From positions 2,170,001 through 2,234,000 of the forward strand of contig NZ_JAFBCR010000001.1 of NCBI RefSeq assembly GCF_016907795.1: a DNA stretch of 64,000 nt, in the 5' to 3' direction. The notes under the pieces were generated by a model. It saw only the letters and a program-made list of their open reading frames with translations, had not been told where the DNA came from and made no database searches. The stretch comes from Kocuria palustris (GTDB lineage: Bacteria; Actinomycetota; Actinomycetes; Actinomycetales; Micrococcaceae). Of the stretch, positions 36,019 to 45,890 are shown piece by piece (position 1 is the first letter of the stretch; the number at the start of each line of letters is the position of its first letter). The position numbers were made by a program, and so were the translations under genes.

Positions 36019-36024
36019 AGGCTA
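36019..36024 (-). promoter_or_regulatory. -10 box of the four-helix membrane protein gene
   Basis: Minus-strand TAGCCT, 6 nt, then ATG. Confidence 0.6.
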
Positions 36025-36077
36025 TCGGCCATGCGGCACCGGATCGCGACGCCCGCTGTGCTGTCCGGCGGCTCTTC

Positions 36078-36083
36078 TAGACT
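36078..36083 (+). promoter_or_regulatory. -10 box of pcrA
   Basis: TAGACT ends 10 nt before the ATG, giving a leader of only about 3-4 nt. Confidence 0.5.
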
Positions 36084-36093
36084 CGAGCCCATC

Positions 36094-38466
36094 ATGGACT
36101 TCCTCTCGGACAACCCCCTGCTCTCCTCCCCGCCGGCCTCGGGCGCAGCCAGCGCCATGGAGTCGGCTCCGGGGCGGCGCAGCCCGGAATCCCTCCTGGA
36201 GGGGCTCAACGGGCCGCAGCGCCAGGCTGTCGAGCACGCCGGCTCGCCGCTGCTGATCGTGGCCGGGGCGGGCTCGGGCAAGACCCGCGTGCTGACCCAC
36301 CGCATCGCCTATCTGCTGGGCACGGGGCGGGCGCATCCGGGGGAGATCCTGGCGATCACCTTCACCAACAAGGCCGCCGCGGAGATGCGCGAGCGCGTGG
36401 TCGAGCTCGTGGGGCCGTCTGCGCGGACCATGTCCCTGTCCACGTTCCACTCCTTCTGCGTGCGCGTGCTGCGGCGGGAGGCCACCGCGATCGGGCTGAA
36501 GTCCACGTTCTCGATCTACGACTCCGCCGATTCGCTGCGAGTGATCACCGCAGTGGCCAAGCAGCACGAGCTGGATCCCAAGCGCTTCGCCCCCAAGGCG
36601 CTGCAGCACGCGATCTCCTCGCTGAAGAACGAGCTGATCGACGACGAGACCTATCTCTCCCGGGCCACCGGGTCGGATCCGTGGGAGCAGGCGGTCGCGC
36701 AGACCTACCGCGGCTACACGCAGCGGCTGCGTGCGGCCAACGCCCTGGACTTCGACGACCTCATCTCGCAGACGGTGCACATGCTGCGGGCCTTCCCCCA
36801 GATCGCGGAGTACTACCGCCGCCGCTACCGGCACGTCCTGGTCGACGAGTACCAGGACACCAACCACGCCCAGTACTCCCTGATCCGGGAGATCGTGGGG
36901 CATCAGGGTGATCCCACGGGCCTGCCGCCTGCGGAGCTGACGGTCGTGGGCGACTCCGACCAGTCCATCTACGCCTTCCGCGGGGCGGACATCCGCAACA
37001 TCACCGAGTTCGAGAAGGACTATCCCTCCGCCCGGACCGTGCTGCTGGAGCAGAACTACCGCTCGACCCAGACCATCCTCTCCGCGGCCAACGCCGTGAT
37101 CTCCCGCAATGCCGGGCGCCAGGACAAGAGGCTGTGGACCGCCGAGGGCGATGGCACCGAGATCGTGGGCTACGCGGCCGAGTCCGCCCACGAGGAGGCG
37201 CGCTGGATCGCCGAGGAGATCGACCGCCTCCAGGATGCCGAGGGCATCCGTCCGGCGGACGTGGCGATCTTCTACCGCACCAACGCGCAGTCCCGCTCGC
37301 TCGAGGAGATCCTCATGCGCGTGGGCCTGCCCTACAAGGTCGTGGGCGGCACCCGGTTCTACGAGCGCAAGGAGATCAAGGACGCCCTGGCCTACATGCG
37401 CGCGCTGCTGAACCCGGATGACGAGGTCACGGTCCGGCGCATCATCAACGAGCCCAAGCGCGGGATCGGCGACCGAGCCCAGGGCGCCCTGGCCGCCCTG
37501 GCCGAGCGCGACGGACTGTCCTTCATGGACGCCGCCCGCCGGGCCGAGGAGGCCCCGGGCATGGCCTCGCGCTCGCTGAACGCGGTGAAGGCCTTCGTGC
37601 AGCTCATGGACGACCTCGCGACCGTCGCGGAGGGCAACAGTCCGGCCTCGGTGGTGGAGGCCGTGCTGGAGCAGACCGGCTACCTGGAGGCCCTGCGCAC
37701 CTCGGAGGACCCCCAGGACGAGACCCGCGTGGAGAACCTGGCCGAGCTCGTGGCGGTGGTCCGCGAGCACGAGCGCGAGCATCCGGAGCACGGGCTGGCG
37801 GAGTTCCTGGAGCACGTGGCCCTGGTCGCCGACGCCGATCAGATCCCCGATCCCGACGAGCAGTCGCAGGGCGTGGTGACCCTGATGACCCTGCACACGG
37901 CCAAGGGCCTCGAGTTCCCGGTGGTGTTCCTCACCGGCATGGAGCACGGGATCTTCCCGCATCAGCGCTCCATGACTGATGAGAAGGAGATGCAGGAGGA
38001 GCGGCGCCTGGCCTACGTGGGGATCACCCGCGCCCGCCGCCGCCTCTACCTGACCCGCGCGGAGAACCGTTCGCAGTGGGGGCAGACCCAGTACAACCCG
38101 CCGAGCCCCTTCCTGGAGGAGATCCCGTCCGAGCTGATCCGCTGGGAGCGCGAGGGCTCCGGCGCGCGGCCGGGCTGGGGCGGGGCCGCCTACGGCTCCG
38201 GGCTCATGGGCTCCGGCGGCTCGCAGGGCGGGGCGGCGGCCACGTTCCGGCGCGGTGCCCGCACACCGGCAGCGGGGCGCGTGGATCCGCAGCGGGAGGT
38301 CCTGGCGCTGAGCATCGGCGAGCAGGTCGACCACAAGAGCTTCGGGCGCGGCACCGTGGTGCAGCTGGAGGGCCGCGGGGACCGGGTGATCGCCAAGGTC
38401 AGGTTCGGCTCGGAGGAGAAGCGGCTGCTCGTGCGCTCGGCCCCGCTGAGCAGGGTCTCCGAGTGA
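36094..38466 (+). CDS. pcrA: ATP-dependent DNA helicase PcrA/UvrD1
   Basis: A 790-residue superfamily 1A helicase that unwinds DNA 3' to 5' in repair and replication restart. Visible are the Q-motif region LNGPQRQAV, Walker A (GAGSGKTR), TFTNKAAAEM (motif Ia), and Walker B VDEYQDTN. Also present are GDSDQSIYAFRGAD (motif III), NYRSTQTI (motif IV), VTLMTLHTAKGLEFPVVFLTGME (motif V), and EERRLAYVGITRARRRLYL (motif VI). The C-terminal Tudor-like end (VDHKSFGRGTVVQLEGRGDRVIAKVRF) binds RNA polymerase in PcrA of other bacteria. A Gly-rich linker precedes it. Next to sucCD, as in mycobacteria. Confidence 0.97.
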   Translation: MDFLSDNPLLSSPPASGAASAMESAPGRRSPESLLEGLNGPQRQAVEHAGSPLLIVAGAGSGKTRVLTHRIAYLLGTGRAHPGEILAITFTNKAAAEMRERVVELVGPSARTMSLSTFHSFCVRVLRREATAIGLKSTFSIYDSADSLRVITAVAKQHELDPKRFAPKALQHAISSLKNELIDDETYLSRATGSDPWEQAVAQTYRGYTQRLRAANALDFDDLISQTVHMLRAFPQIAEYYRRRYRHVLVDEYQDTNHAQYSLIREIVGHQGDPTGLPPAELTVVGDSDQSIYAFRGADIRNITEFEKDYPSARTVLLEQNYRSTQTILSAANAVISRNAGRQDKRLWTAEGDGTEIVGYAAESAHEEARWIAEEIDRLQDAEGIRPADVAIFYRTNAQSRSLEEILMRVGLPYKVVGGTRFYERKEIKDALAYMRALLNPDDEVTVRRIINEPKRGIGDRAQGALAALAERDGLSFMDAARRAEEAPGMASRSLNAVKAFVQLMDDLATVAEGNSPASVVEAVLEQTGYLEALRTSEDPQDETRVENLAELVAVVREHEREHPEHGLAEFLEHVALVADADQIPDPDEQSQGVVTLMTLHTAKGLEFPVVFLTGMEHGIFPHQRSMTDEKEMQEERRLAYVGITRARRRLYLTRAENRSQWGQTQYNPPSPFLEEIPSELIRWEREGSGARPGWGGAAYGSGLMGSGGSQGGAAATFRRGARTPAAGRVDPQREVLALSIGEQVDHKSFGRGTVVQLEGRGDRVIAKVRFGSEEKRLLVRSAPLSRVSE

Positions 38467-38508
38467 GCAGGACCTTCGAGTGAGCCGCTGAGCGGCTGGC
38501 GGTCGTCT

Positions 38509-39276
38509 TCAGAGGAACATCATCAGGAACCACGACGCCGCCGCGCTCCAGCGCAGGCGCCCACCCACCAGCAGGTGCACGACCCCCAGCAGGGTGCAGC
38601 TGACCAGTGTCGTGAGCAGGTCGGCCCACCCGCCGACGAACAGGTCCGGAATGCCCAGCAGCAGGCCCAGCGCGATCCCGCCCAGAGGGACGCGCCGGGT
38701 CCAGGCGCGGCGGATCAGCGATTCGCCCATCGACTGGACCAGCGCCAGGATCAGTGCGAAGAGGATCGCGTAGCCCGTGTGGAAGATCACCCAGGCCGCC
38801 GTCGCGAACGCCACGGAGGTCCCGTAGGTGCCGTAGAGGCCCAGCCACAGCTCGACCGGCTGCATGGTCCAGCCGCCCACGAGCAGCGGCGGGAGGATCA
38901 CGGCGGACAGCAGCGCGACCACGAACAGGGCCAGCGCCAGGGTGGGGGAGCGGGGGTCCGCCTCGACGTCCGGCTGGCGTCGTCCGGCCGTGAAGACCCG
39001 GCGAGCCCCGGAGGCCCGCTGCAGGCTCAGATATCCGCGTCGGGCGCCGAGCAGGGCGATCAGGCCCATGCCGAGCCACAGCAGCGACTGGGGCCACAGC
39101 GGAAGCAGCCTGCCGGGCGGGTCGAGCAGATCGGGGACCTCGGCCAGGGGGATGCGCAGCGCGCACAGCGCAAGGCTGATCAGCAGGACCCATGTCGAGG
39201 CTCGGAGCATGGCCGCCCGGGCGGGCGGCATGGAGCGGGGCCGCTGCCTCTCGCCGCGCCGTCGGGTTGCCTGCAT
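38509..39276 (-). CDS. Multi-pass membrane protein, unknown
   Basis: A 255-residue protein with six predicted membrane helices and a basic N-terminus ([12 protein letters not shown]). Conserved-looking loop residues include [20 protein letters not shown] and a terminal SWFLMMFL. No family is recognised. It lies between pcrA and sucC, a slot occupied by a peptidase gene in mycobacteria. It is divergent from sucCD. Confidence 0.65.
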   Translation of the reverse strand: MQATRRRGERQRPRSMPPARAAMLRASTWVLLISLALCALRIPLAEVPDLLDPPGRLLPLWPQSLLWLGMGLIALLGARRGYLSLQRASGARRVFTAGRRQPDVEADPRSPTLALALFVVALLSAVILPPLLVGGWTMQPVELWLGLYGTYGTSVAFATAAWVIFHTGYAILFALILALVQSMGESLIRRAWTRRVPLGGIALGLLLGIPDLFVGGWADLLTTLVSCTLLGVVHLLVGGRLRWSAAASWFLMMFL

Positions 39277-39339
39277 GCGGGACAGTCAATCAACTCGGAG
39301 GCCCCGATGGGCGCAGGGCGGGGCCGAGGGCGAGTCCGC

Positions 39340-39345
39340 TAAGCT
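39340..39345 (+). promoter_or_regulatory. -10 box for sucCD
   Basis: TAAGCT implies a leader of about 130 nt before the sucC GTG. The leader can fold GCCCTGC with GCAGGGC. Confidence 0.4.
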
Positions 39346-39484
39346 GGGTTCAGGAGAGGCACGTCGCTGTGCCCTGCGCCGGGGATGCACTTGGCGGAGC
39401 AGGGCCCGCGCGCCTCGACGGCAACGATCGGCCGCACATCCGCGCGGCCGGACCAAGAACTTCGACGAAGAAGGGCTCTCAACC

Positions 39485-40654
39485 GTGGACCTGTTCGAAT
39501 ACCAGGCACGCGACATCTTCGAGAAGCACGGCGTGCCCGTGCTCCAGGGCATCGTGGCGACCACTCCGGAAGAAGCAAAGGCAGCTGCTGAGAAGATCGG
39601 CGGCGTGACCGTCGTCAAGGCACAGGTCAAGGTCGGCGGCCGCGGCAAGGCCGGCGGCGTCAAGGTCGCCAAGACCGCCGATGAGGCCTACGAGTACGCG
39701 CAGCAGATCCTGGGTATGGACATCAAGGGCCACACCGTCCACCGCGTGATGATCGCCCAGGGCGCAGACATCGCGGAGGAGTACTACTTCTCGGTGCTGC
39801 TGGACCGCGCCAACCGCTCCTACCTGGCCATGTGCTCCGTCGAGGGCGGCATGGAGATCGAGCAGCTGGCCGTCGAGCGCCCCGAGGCCCTGGCTCGCGT
39901 GGAGGTCGATCCCGCAGCCGGGCTGACCGAGGAGAAGGCCCGCGAGATCGTCGCACAGGCCAAGTTCGACGAGGAGACCGGCGCCAAGATCGTGCCGGTG
40001 CTCGTGAAGCTCGGCGAGGTCTACAAGAACGAGGACGCGACCCTGGTCGAGGTCAACCCGCTGGTCAAGACCGGCGAGGGCGACATCGTGGCCCTGGACG
40101 GCAAGGTCTCGCTCGACGACAACGCCGACTTCCGCCACGAGGACCACGCCTCCCTGGTCGACAAGAACACCGAGGACCCGCTCGAGGCCAAGGCCAAGGA
40201 GAAGGGCCTCAACTACGTCAAGCTCGACGGTGAGATCGGCATCATCGGCAATGGCGCCGGGCTGGTCATGTCCACGCTCGACGTCGTGGCCTACGCCGGC
40301 GAGAAGCACGGCGGCGTCAAGCCTGCGAACTTCCTGGACATCGGCGGCGGCGCCTCGGCCGAGGTCATGGCCAACGGCCTGGACGTCATCCTGAACGACC
40401 CGCAGGTCAAGTCCGTGTTCGTCAACGTCTTCGGCGGCATCACCGCGTGCGACGCCGTGGCCAACGGCATCGTGAAGGCCCTGGAGATCCTGGGCGACAC
40501 CGCGACCAAGCCGCTGGTCGTCCGCCTCGACGGCAACAACGTCGAGGAGGGCCGCCGCATCCTGGAGGAGGCGAACCACCCGCTGGTCACCTCCGTGGAC
40601 ACCATGGACGGCGGCGCCGACAAGGCCGCAGAGCTCGCCGCAGCCGCCAACTGA
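39485..40654 (+). CDS. sucC: Succinyl-CoA ligase, beta subunit
   Basis: A 389-residue beta subunit of succinyl-CoA synthetase, the TCA-cycle enzyme that makes ATP or GTP from succinyl-CoA. The ATP-grasp part starts with [17 protein letters not shown] and carries [20 protein letters not shown]. The ligase part holds [23 protein letters not shown] and [16 protein letters not shown]. The start is GTG 39485 (AAGGG 9 nt upstream). sucD follows after 32 nt. It is the first half of a conserved block that also contains perM, purN and purH. Confidence 0.98.
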   Translation: MDLFEYQARDIFEKHGVPVLQGIVATTPEEAKAAAEKIGGVTVVKAQVKVGGRGKAGGVKVAKTADEAYEYAQQILGMDIKGHTVHRVMIAQGADIAEEYYFSVLLDRANRSYLAMCSVEGGMEIEQLAVERPEALARVEVDPAAGLTEEKAREIVAQAKFDEETGAKIVPVLVKLGEVYKNEDATLVEVNPLVKTGEGDIVALDGKVSLDDNADFRHEDHASLVDKNTEDPLEAKAKEKGLNYVKLDGEIGIIGNGAGLVMSTLDVVAYAGEKHGGVKPANFLDIGGGASAEVMANGLDVILNDPQVKSVFVNVFGGITACDAVANGIVKALEILGDTATKPLVVRLDGNNVEEGRRILEEANHPLVTSVDTMDGGADKAAELAAAAN

Positions 40655-40686
40655 AACCGCCGGAAACCGAAAGCAGAGGAATCAGA

Positions 40687-41604
40687 ATGTCCATCTTTCT
40701 GAACAAGGACTCGAAGGTCATCGTTCAGGGCATCACCGGCGGCGAGGGATCCAAGCACACCGCCCGGATGCTCGCAGCAGGCACCCAGGTCCTGGGCGGC
40801 GTGAACGCCCGCAAGGCCGGCACGACCGTCTCGCACAAGGACGCTCAGGGTGCCGACGTCGAGCTGCCCGTCTTCGGCGGCGTGGCCGAGGCCATGAAGG
40901 AGACCGGCGCGAACGCGTCGATCGTCTTCGTGCCCCCGAAGTTCTGCAAGGACGCCGTGATCGAGGCCATCGACGCCGAGATCCCGCTGGTCGTCGTGAT
41001 CACCGAGGGCATCCCCGTGCAGGACGCGGCGGAGTTCTGGGCCCACGCCAAGGCGAACGCGGGTGAGGACGGCCGTCCCAAGACCCGCATCATCGGCCCG
41101 AACTGCCCCGGCATCATCTCCCCGGAGGAGTCGCTGCTGGGCATCACCCCGGCGAACATCACCGGCAAGGGCAAGCTGGGCCTGGTCTCAAAGTCCGGCA
41201 CCCTGACCTACCAGATGATGTTCGAGCTGCGCGATCTCGGCTTCACCACCGCGATCGGCATCGGCGGCGACCCCGTCATCGGCACCACCCACATCGACGC
41301 TCTGGAGGCCTTCGAGGCCGATCCGGAGACCGAGGGCATCGTGATGATCGGCGAGATCGGCGGCGACGCCGAGGAGCGCGCGGCCGAGTACATCAAGGCC
41401 AACGTGACCAAGCCGGTCGTCGGCTACGTCGCGGGCTTCACCGCCCCGGAGGGCAAGACCATGGGCCACGCCGGCGCCATTGTTTCCGGCTCCTCCGGAA
41501 CGGCCCAGGCCAAGAAGGAGGCCCTCGAGGCCGCCGGGGTGAAGGTCGGCAAGACCCCCACCGAGACCGCCGACCTGATGCGCGAGCTCATGGCCGGCAA
41601 GTGA
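40687..41604 (+). CDS. sucD: Succinyl-CoA ligase, alpha subunit
   Basis: A 305-residue alpha subunit. The CoA-binding Rossmann part has [15 protein letters not shown]. The conserved [15 protein letters not shown] follows, then the [20 protein letters not shown] block. The phosphohistidine lies in [11 protein letters not shown]. It pairs with SucC. A strong terminator follows. Confidence 0.98.
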   Translation: MSIFLNKDSKVIVQGITGGEGSKHTARMLAAGTQVLGGVNARKAGTTVSHKDAQGADVELPVFGGVAEAMKETGANASIVFVPPKFCKDAVIEAIDAEIPLVVVITEGIPVQDAAEFWAHAKANAGEDGRPKTRIIGPNCPGIISPEESLLGITPANITGKGKLGLVSKSGTLTYQMMFELRDLGFTTAIGIGGDPVIGTTHIDALEAFEADPETEGIVMIGEIGGDAEERAAEYIKANVTKPVVGYVAGFTAPEGKTMGHAGAIVSGSSGTAQAKKEALEAAGVKVGKTPTETADLMRELMAGK

Positions 41605-41644
41605 CCGATCCGCGCTGAGAGCGCCTGCCCTCAGCGGAATCATC

Positions 41645-41684
41645 GAGCACCGGGGCCCCTCCTTCAGGAGGGGCCCCGGTGCTC
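41645..41684 (+). terminator. sucCD terminator
   Basis: A perfect 19-bp stem (41645-41663 with 41666-41684) with a 2-nt loop. Confidence 0.88.
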
Positions 41685-41816
41685 TCGCGCATCCGGGGCA
41701 TCCCACGGCAACAAGGCACGGCGTGGTGCGCGTCATGTCCTAGGTTGGGGCATCTCTCCGTCCGCCTGCAGGGACCCGCATGCCCGTGCCGCCTCGCCCT
41801 ATCGAGAGGCACCCAG

Positions 41817-42520
41817 ATGCCCCACGACGACACCCTCCCGGCCACAGCCACGATCGACGCCGACAAGGTCGATCCGTACCTGGTGACCGGCCGCGAGACC
41901 GCGGAGCCCCCGGAGCGCATGGGCGGGCGCTTCCGCTTCCTGGGCCCCGGCATGATCACCTCCGCGGCCGTCGTGGACTCGGGCGAGCTGCTCACGGCCA
42001 CGACCCTGGACGCGCAGGTCGGCTTCATGCTGCTGTGGCTCGTGCTGATCTCGACCTTCCTCAAGGTGTGGGTGCAGATCGAGCTGGGCCATTGGTCGAT
42101 CTCCACGGGCCGGGTGGCCGTCTCGGGCTACGACGACGTCCCTCCCCGACTCGGTCGGCGCGGCTGGATGTCGTAGCCGGTCCTGCTGATGTTCGCGCAG
42201 TTCCTCACGAGCCAGGCCGGTGTGATCGCGGCAGTGCGCCGCGGGGGCACCATCGTGAAGGTGGGCAACCTCCCCGGGGCGAGGTCCCCGTGGCCCTGGG
42301 CGGGATCGTGACCCGGGAGATCACCTACCGAGGCTCCTACCGCTTCGTCGACGAGATCTCCGATGCGCTGCGGCTGATGGCCGAGGGCGTGGACGTCTCC
42401 CCGCTGATGACGCACGAGGTGACGCTCGCCGATGCCGTGCACGGCTTCGAGCTGGCCGCGGACCGGAGGACGGGGTCCTCGAAGGTCATGATCGATCTGC
42501 GCGGGACGGCCTGGGCATAG
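41817..42520 (+). pseudogene. Chimeric remnant: NRAMP metal importer fused to L-idonate 5-dehydrogenase tail
   Basis: The frame from ATG 41817 codes for the N-terminal part of an NRAMP-type divalent metal importer: GRFRFLGPGMITSAAVVDSG, then LLWLVLISTFLKVWVQIELG, then GRRGWMS. An in-frame TAG at 42174 stops it where NRAMP proteins have Trp, and beyond it the same frame continues with NRAMP-like PVLLMFAQFLTSQAG. Near 42225-42240 the sequence changes to the C-terminal part of a zinc alcohol dehydrogenase (VRRGGTIVKVGNLPG). One missing G near 42276 shifts the frame, and GEVPVALGGIVTREITYRGSYRF continues to 42520. Two genes were thus joined by a deletion and then decayed. A TAGGTT box (41741-41746) remains upstream. 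Confidence 0.85.
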
Positions 42521-42615
42521 GTCCCGGCATGGGCTCGTGACCTGGGGCATCGCGTCTTCACCTGCGTGACGACGCGGTGTCACCTCGGCGTGGGCGCGCA
42601 GACGGGCGGGGTTCG

Positions 42616-42621
42616 GATGAT
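42616..42621 (+). promoter_or_regulatory. -10 box of phoD
   Basis: GATGAT, 6 nt, then ATG 42628; the first base departs from the T usual at other leaderless genes here. Confidence 0.4.
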
Positions 42622-42627
42622 GGGGCC

Positions 42628-44277
42628 ATGACTTCCGTCTCCCGCCGCGGTCTGCTCACCGCCACTGCCTGCACCTCCGTCCTCGCCGCCTCCGCCGCCC
42701 CCGCCACGGCCTCTCCGGCGGTCGCCGCGCCCAGCCAGCGCCCCTCGGCTGCGGGTATCGTCTGCCGCCGCCTCCACCTGCCCTCGGGCATCATGACGGG
42801 GGAGGCCTCGAAGGACTCCGTCGTCGTGTGGTCGCGCTCCTCCGGCGACGGCCGCATGATCGTCAAGGTCACCGCGGTGGACGATGCCTTCAACCCGGCC
42901 CGCGGGCGCGGGCGCTTCGAGAAGACCGTCGAGTCCGGATGGGTCACCGCCGAGACCGACCACACCGCCAAGATCGGCGTGACCGGGCTGCCCTCCGGCT
43001 CGCAGTTCCTCTACGCCGTGCAGTTTGAGGACGAGTCCGGTGTCCGCTCGCCCGCGGAGTTCGGGACCTTCCGCACCGCTCCCGAGGGGCTGCGCCCGGG
43101 CCGCGGCCAGCGCGTCCGCCGGCCCTCGGGCACCCGTCAGTCCTTCGTGTGGACCGCCGACACCGCGGGGCAGGGCTTCGGCATCAACCCGGATCTGGGC
43201 GGTATGCGCACCTACCGGGCCATGGCGGCCACGAACCCGGACTTCTTCATCCACGCCGGCGACACGATCTACGCGGACGGCCCCATCGCGGCAGAGCACC
43301 AGGAGACCGACGGCCAGGTCTGGCGCAACGTGGTGACCGAGGGCGTGGCGAAGGTGGCCGAGACCCAGGAGGAGTTCCGGGCCCGCCATCGCTACAACAT
43401 GATGGATCACAACATCCGGGACTTCTACGCGCACACCGCCCTGCTCTCGCAGTGGGACGACCACGAGACCACTAACAACTGGTACCCCGGCGAGACCCTG
43501 GAGGACGAGCGCTACACGGTCCTCGATGTCGACACCCTCGCCCAGCGGGGCCGTCGCGCGTGGCAGGAGTACCAGCCCATCGGCGACGCCCGCGCGCTCA
43601 AGCCCGGGACATCCGGCTTCGAGGATGCGCGGATCTACCGCAAGATCGAGCGCGGCTCCCAGCTGGACGTCTTCTGCCTGGACATGCGCACGTTCAAGGG
43701 CGAGAACACCGCCGGCAAGGAGGCTCACGAGACGGACATCCTGGGTGAGGAGCAGACCCAGTGGCTGATCGACGGCCTGCGGGACTCCACTGCCACCTGG
43801 AAGTGCCTCTCGGCCGATCTCCCGCTGGGGCTGGTGGTCCCGGATGGCAAGGCCCAGGAGTCGATCTCCAACACCGATCCGGGCAACCCGCTGGGGCGTG
43901 AGCTGCAGCTGGCCCGGGTGCTGAAGTCGATCAAGGACAACGGCGTGAAGAATGTCTTCGTCATCACCGGCGACGTCCACTACTGCGCCGCACACCACTA
44001 CACGCCGGAGAACGCGGCCTTCCAGGACTTCCACGAGTTCTGGGAGTTCGTGGCCGGCCCCATCAACGCGGGCTCCTTCGGGCCGAACAAGCTGGACCGG
44101 ACCTTCGGCCCGGAGGAGGTCTTCTCCAAGGCAGGCCCCGCCATGGGCTCGCCCCGGGACGCGGCGTTCCAGTTCTTCGGCCACGTGGACCTGGACGAGC
44201 AGGACCTCATGACGGTCTCGCTGCGCGACGGCAACGGGGAGATCGTGTGGGAGAAGCAGTTCGAGCCGCAGTCCTGA
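42628..44277 (+). CDS. phoD: PhoD-family alkaline phosphatase/phosphodiesterase, Tat-exported
   Basis: A 549-residue PhoD-like protein. The twin-arginine signal is at the extreme N-terminus (VSRRGLLTATACTSVLAAS), followed by an Ala/Pro-rich cleavage region near residue 35. The PhoD N-terminal Ig-like domain (about 45-160) and catalytic domain have the metal-binding motifs HAGDTIYADGP, WDDHETTNNW and ITGDVHYCAAHHY. In characterised PhoD enzymes these hold Fe3+ and Ca2+ and cleave phosphomono- and diesters outside the cell. It probably scavenges phosphate. It sits in the segment that separates sucD from perM. Confidence 0.93.
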   Translation: MTSVSRRGLLTATACTSVLAASAAPATASPAVAAPSQRPSAAGIVCRRLHLPSGIMTGEASKDSVVVWSRSSGDGRMIVKVTAVDDAFNPARGRGRFEKTVESGWVTAETDHTAKIGVTGLPSGSQFLYAVQFEDESGVRSPAEFGTFRTAPEGLRPGRGQRVRRPSGTRQSFVWTADTAGQGFGINPDLGGMRTYRAMAATNPDFFIHAGDTIYADGPIAAEHQETDGQVWRNVVTEGVAKVAETQEEFRARHRYNMMDHNIRDFYAHTALLSQWDDHETTNNWYPGETLEDERYTVLDVDTLAQRGRRAWQEYQPIGDARALKPGTSGFEDARIYRKIERGSQLDVFCLDMRTFKGENTAGKEAHETDILGEEQTQWLIDGLRDSTATWKCLSADLPLGLVVPDGKAQESISNTDPGNPLGRELQLARVLKSIKDNGVKNVFVITGDVHYCAAHHYTPENAAFQDFHEFWEFVAGPINAGSFGPNKLDRTFGPEEVFSKAGPAMGSPRDAAFQFFGHVDLDEQDLMTVSLRDGNGEIVWEKQFEPQS

Positions 44278-44688
44278 GCCGACCCGGATGAGCAGCGCCC
44301 GGACCCGTCAGGGCCCGGGTGCAGTGCGTGGCATGACAGGCCGATGGCCGCGAGGTGACGGATGCAAGGCACCCGGCGCGGGGAGAGATGCGCCTCCAGA
44401 AGGAGAATGCTCGAGGCCATCGGCAGACAGTCATGTCTCAATGAAGGGAGTCGTGGGCTGAGCGACTGCTGCCACTGCTGCTGCCGGCGACGAAGCACCC
44501 CCCAGTGCGGCCGTGCCGACGTCTGCGACAGTGGTCCTTCATTGCTGTGTGGCGCAAAGGCCACGAGCCGGATCATATCCCAGCCTTGGGGACAGCGGTG
44601 CGTCCCTGCAGGAAATACGTGCCTTGAGTGATGCAGTTCACAGCCCCGGAACAGGCTCCGGACATGGGCGGACGTGCACCCGGGCCGC
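44278..44688. other. 411-bp intergenic stretch, lower GC than surroundings
   Basis: No coding gene is supported. Visible are a weak hairpin after phoD (44298-44306 with 44311-44319, one mismatch), a small AGACA/TGTCT dyad (44425-44438), and a distant 9-bp inverted repeat CAATGAAGG/CCTTCATTG (44439-44447 with 44536-44544). Base composition from about 44430 to 44650 is visibly less GC-rich, which suggests imported or decayed sequence. Confidence 0.5.
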
Positions 44689-45837
44689 TCAGCCGACCGT
44701 CGTGTTGAACAGCAGGCCCAGCAGGTAGGTCGCGATCGCCGCTCCGTAGCCGATCGAGAGCTGGCGCAGGCCCCTCTTCAGCGGGGACGCCCCGGACAGC
44801 AGGCCCACGGCGCCGCCGGTGACCAGCAGGGCGATGCCCACCAGGACCATGGCCAGCACCAGTGCGGGCATGCCGGCCATCCCCAGGATGAACGGGATGA
44901 TCGGGATGATCGCCCCGGAGGCGAAGAAGCAGAAGCTCGAGGCGGAGGCGCCCAGATCGGTCCCCAGGGCCACGTTGTCCTCGCCGCTGTCCGCCTGGTC
45001 GTCCTCGTCCTGGTAGGACAGCGACGGGTCGCAGTCGCAGTCGAGATAGCCCAGGCGCTCGGCCGCGCGATGCGCGGCGGCCTCGGCCGACATCCCGCGG
45101 GCTCGGTAGACCAGCTCGAGCTCATTGGCCTGCAGATCGAGCTGGGGCGCCACGTCGAGGGTGACCTGGGTGGGCAGCGAGGCATCGAGCATCTCGCGCT
45201 GCGAGCGCACGGAGACGAATTCGCCTGCGCCCATGGACAGGGCACCGGCCAGCAGGCCCGCGATGCCCGTGAAGAGCACCTGGGATCCCGCCATGCCCGT
45301 GGCGCCGACGCCCATCACGAGCGCCAGGTTGGACACGAGGCCGTCGTTGGCGCCGAAGACCGCGGCGCGGAAGTTGCCGGACAGCCGCTGCCGGCCGTCG
45401 TTGGCCAGGGCGCGCACGATCTCCTCGTGCAGGGCCTCGTCGGCGGCCATGGAGGCGGGGACATCGGCATCGTCGGCGTACGGCGAGCGCGACTCGGCGC
45501 GCTGCAGCAGCGCGAGCACGAAAACGGTGCCGAAGTGCTCGGCCAGCAGCATCAGGGTGCGGGAGCCGAGCGACGGGCGCGTGGGGCCCAGCCCGTACGG
45601 GGCGAGCTGGCTCTGCCAGTGCCGGCTGTGCCTGCCCTCGGCCTCGGCCACCTCGAGCAGTATCCGGCGGTGGCGTCCCTCGGAGCGCTCGCCCAGCCTG
45701 CGGTAGATCTCCGCCTCGGCCTGCTCCTCGGCCAGGTAGCGCCGCCAGCGGCGGACCTGGGAGCGGGTGGCTGCCCCGGGATCGCCCGGGTTCAGCGAGG
45801 CGGGGGAGTCGGAAGAGGGCGCGGGAGAGGCGTTCAT
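44689..45837 (-). CDS. Rubrerythrin-VIT1 fusion metal transporter
   Basis: A 382-residue membrane protein. Residues about 28-140 are a ferritin-like/rubrerythrin helix bundle with glutamates and histidines suited to a di-metal site (YLAEEQAEAEIYRRL and EVAEAEGRHSRHW). Residues about 155-382 are a VIT1/CCC1 transporter with AAVFGANDGLVSNLALVMGVG, GLLAGALSMGAGEFVSVRSQRE and a C-terminal helix pair. Between the first and later helices a cytoplasmic loop has Cys and many acids (LDCDCDPSL, QDEDDQ). VIT1 proteins move Fe2+ or Mn2+ out of the cytosol. An upstream yybP-ykoY riboswitch makes manganese export the best guess. Confidence 0.9.
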   Translation of the reverse strand: MNASPAPSSDSPASLNPGDPGAATRSQVRRWRRYLAEEQAEAEIYRRLGERSEGRHRRILLEVAEAEGRHSRHWQSQLAPYGLGPTRPSLGSRTLMLLAEHFGTVFVLALLQRAESRSPYADDADVPASMAADEALHEEIVRALANDGRQRLSGNFRAAVFGANDGLVSNLALVMGVGATGMAGSQVLFTGIAGLLAGALSMGAGEFVSVRSQREMLDASLPTQVTLDVAPQLDLQANELELVYRARGMSAEAAAHRAAERLGYLDCDCDPSLSYQDEDDQADSGEDNVALGTDLGASASSFCFFASGAIIPIIPFILGMAGMPALVLAMVLVGIALLVTGGAVGLLSGASPLKRGLRQLSIGYGAAIATYLLGLLFNTTVG

Positions 45838-45847
45838 GGAGGAGTCC
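45838..45847 (-). promoter_or_regulatory. Ribosome-binding region complementary to the riboswitch
   Basis: The ten bases just before the ATG (GGACTCCTCC in the transcript) are exactly complementary to GGAGGAGTCC inside the aptamer region (45932-45941). Pairing would cover part of the AGGA ribosome-binding site and the bases before the start codon. Confidence 0.55.
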
Positions 45848-45890
45848 TGTCCTGTCGAGGCTCGGGCGGTCTGGGACCAGCCTGGCCGAT

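Noticed and set aside
41817-42176. Intact short NRAMP-domain protein
   Set aside because: It ends after one membrane helix pair at a nonsense codon and the same frame goes on with NRAMP-like sequence, so it is a relic.
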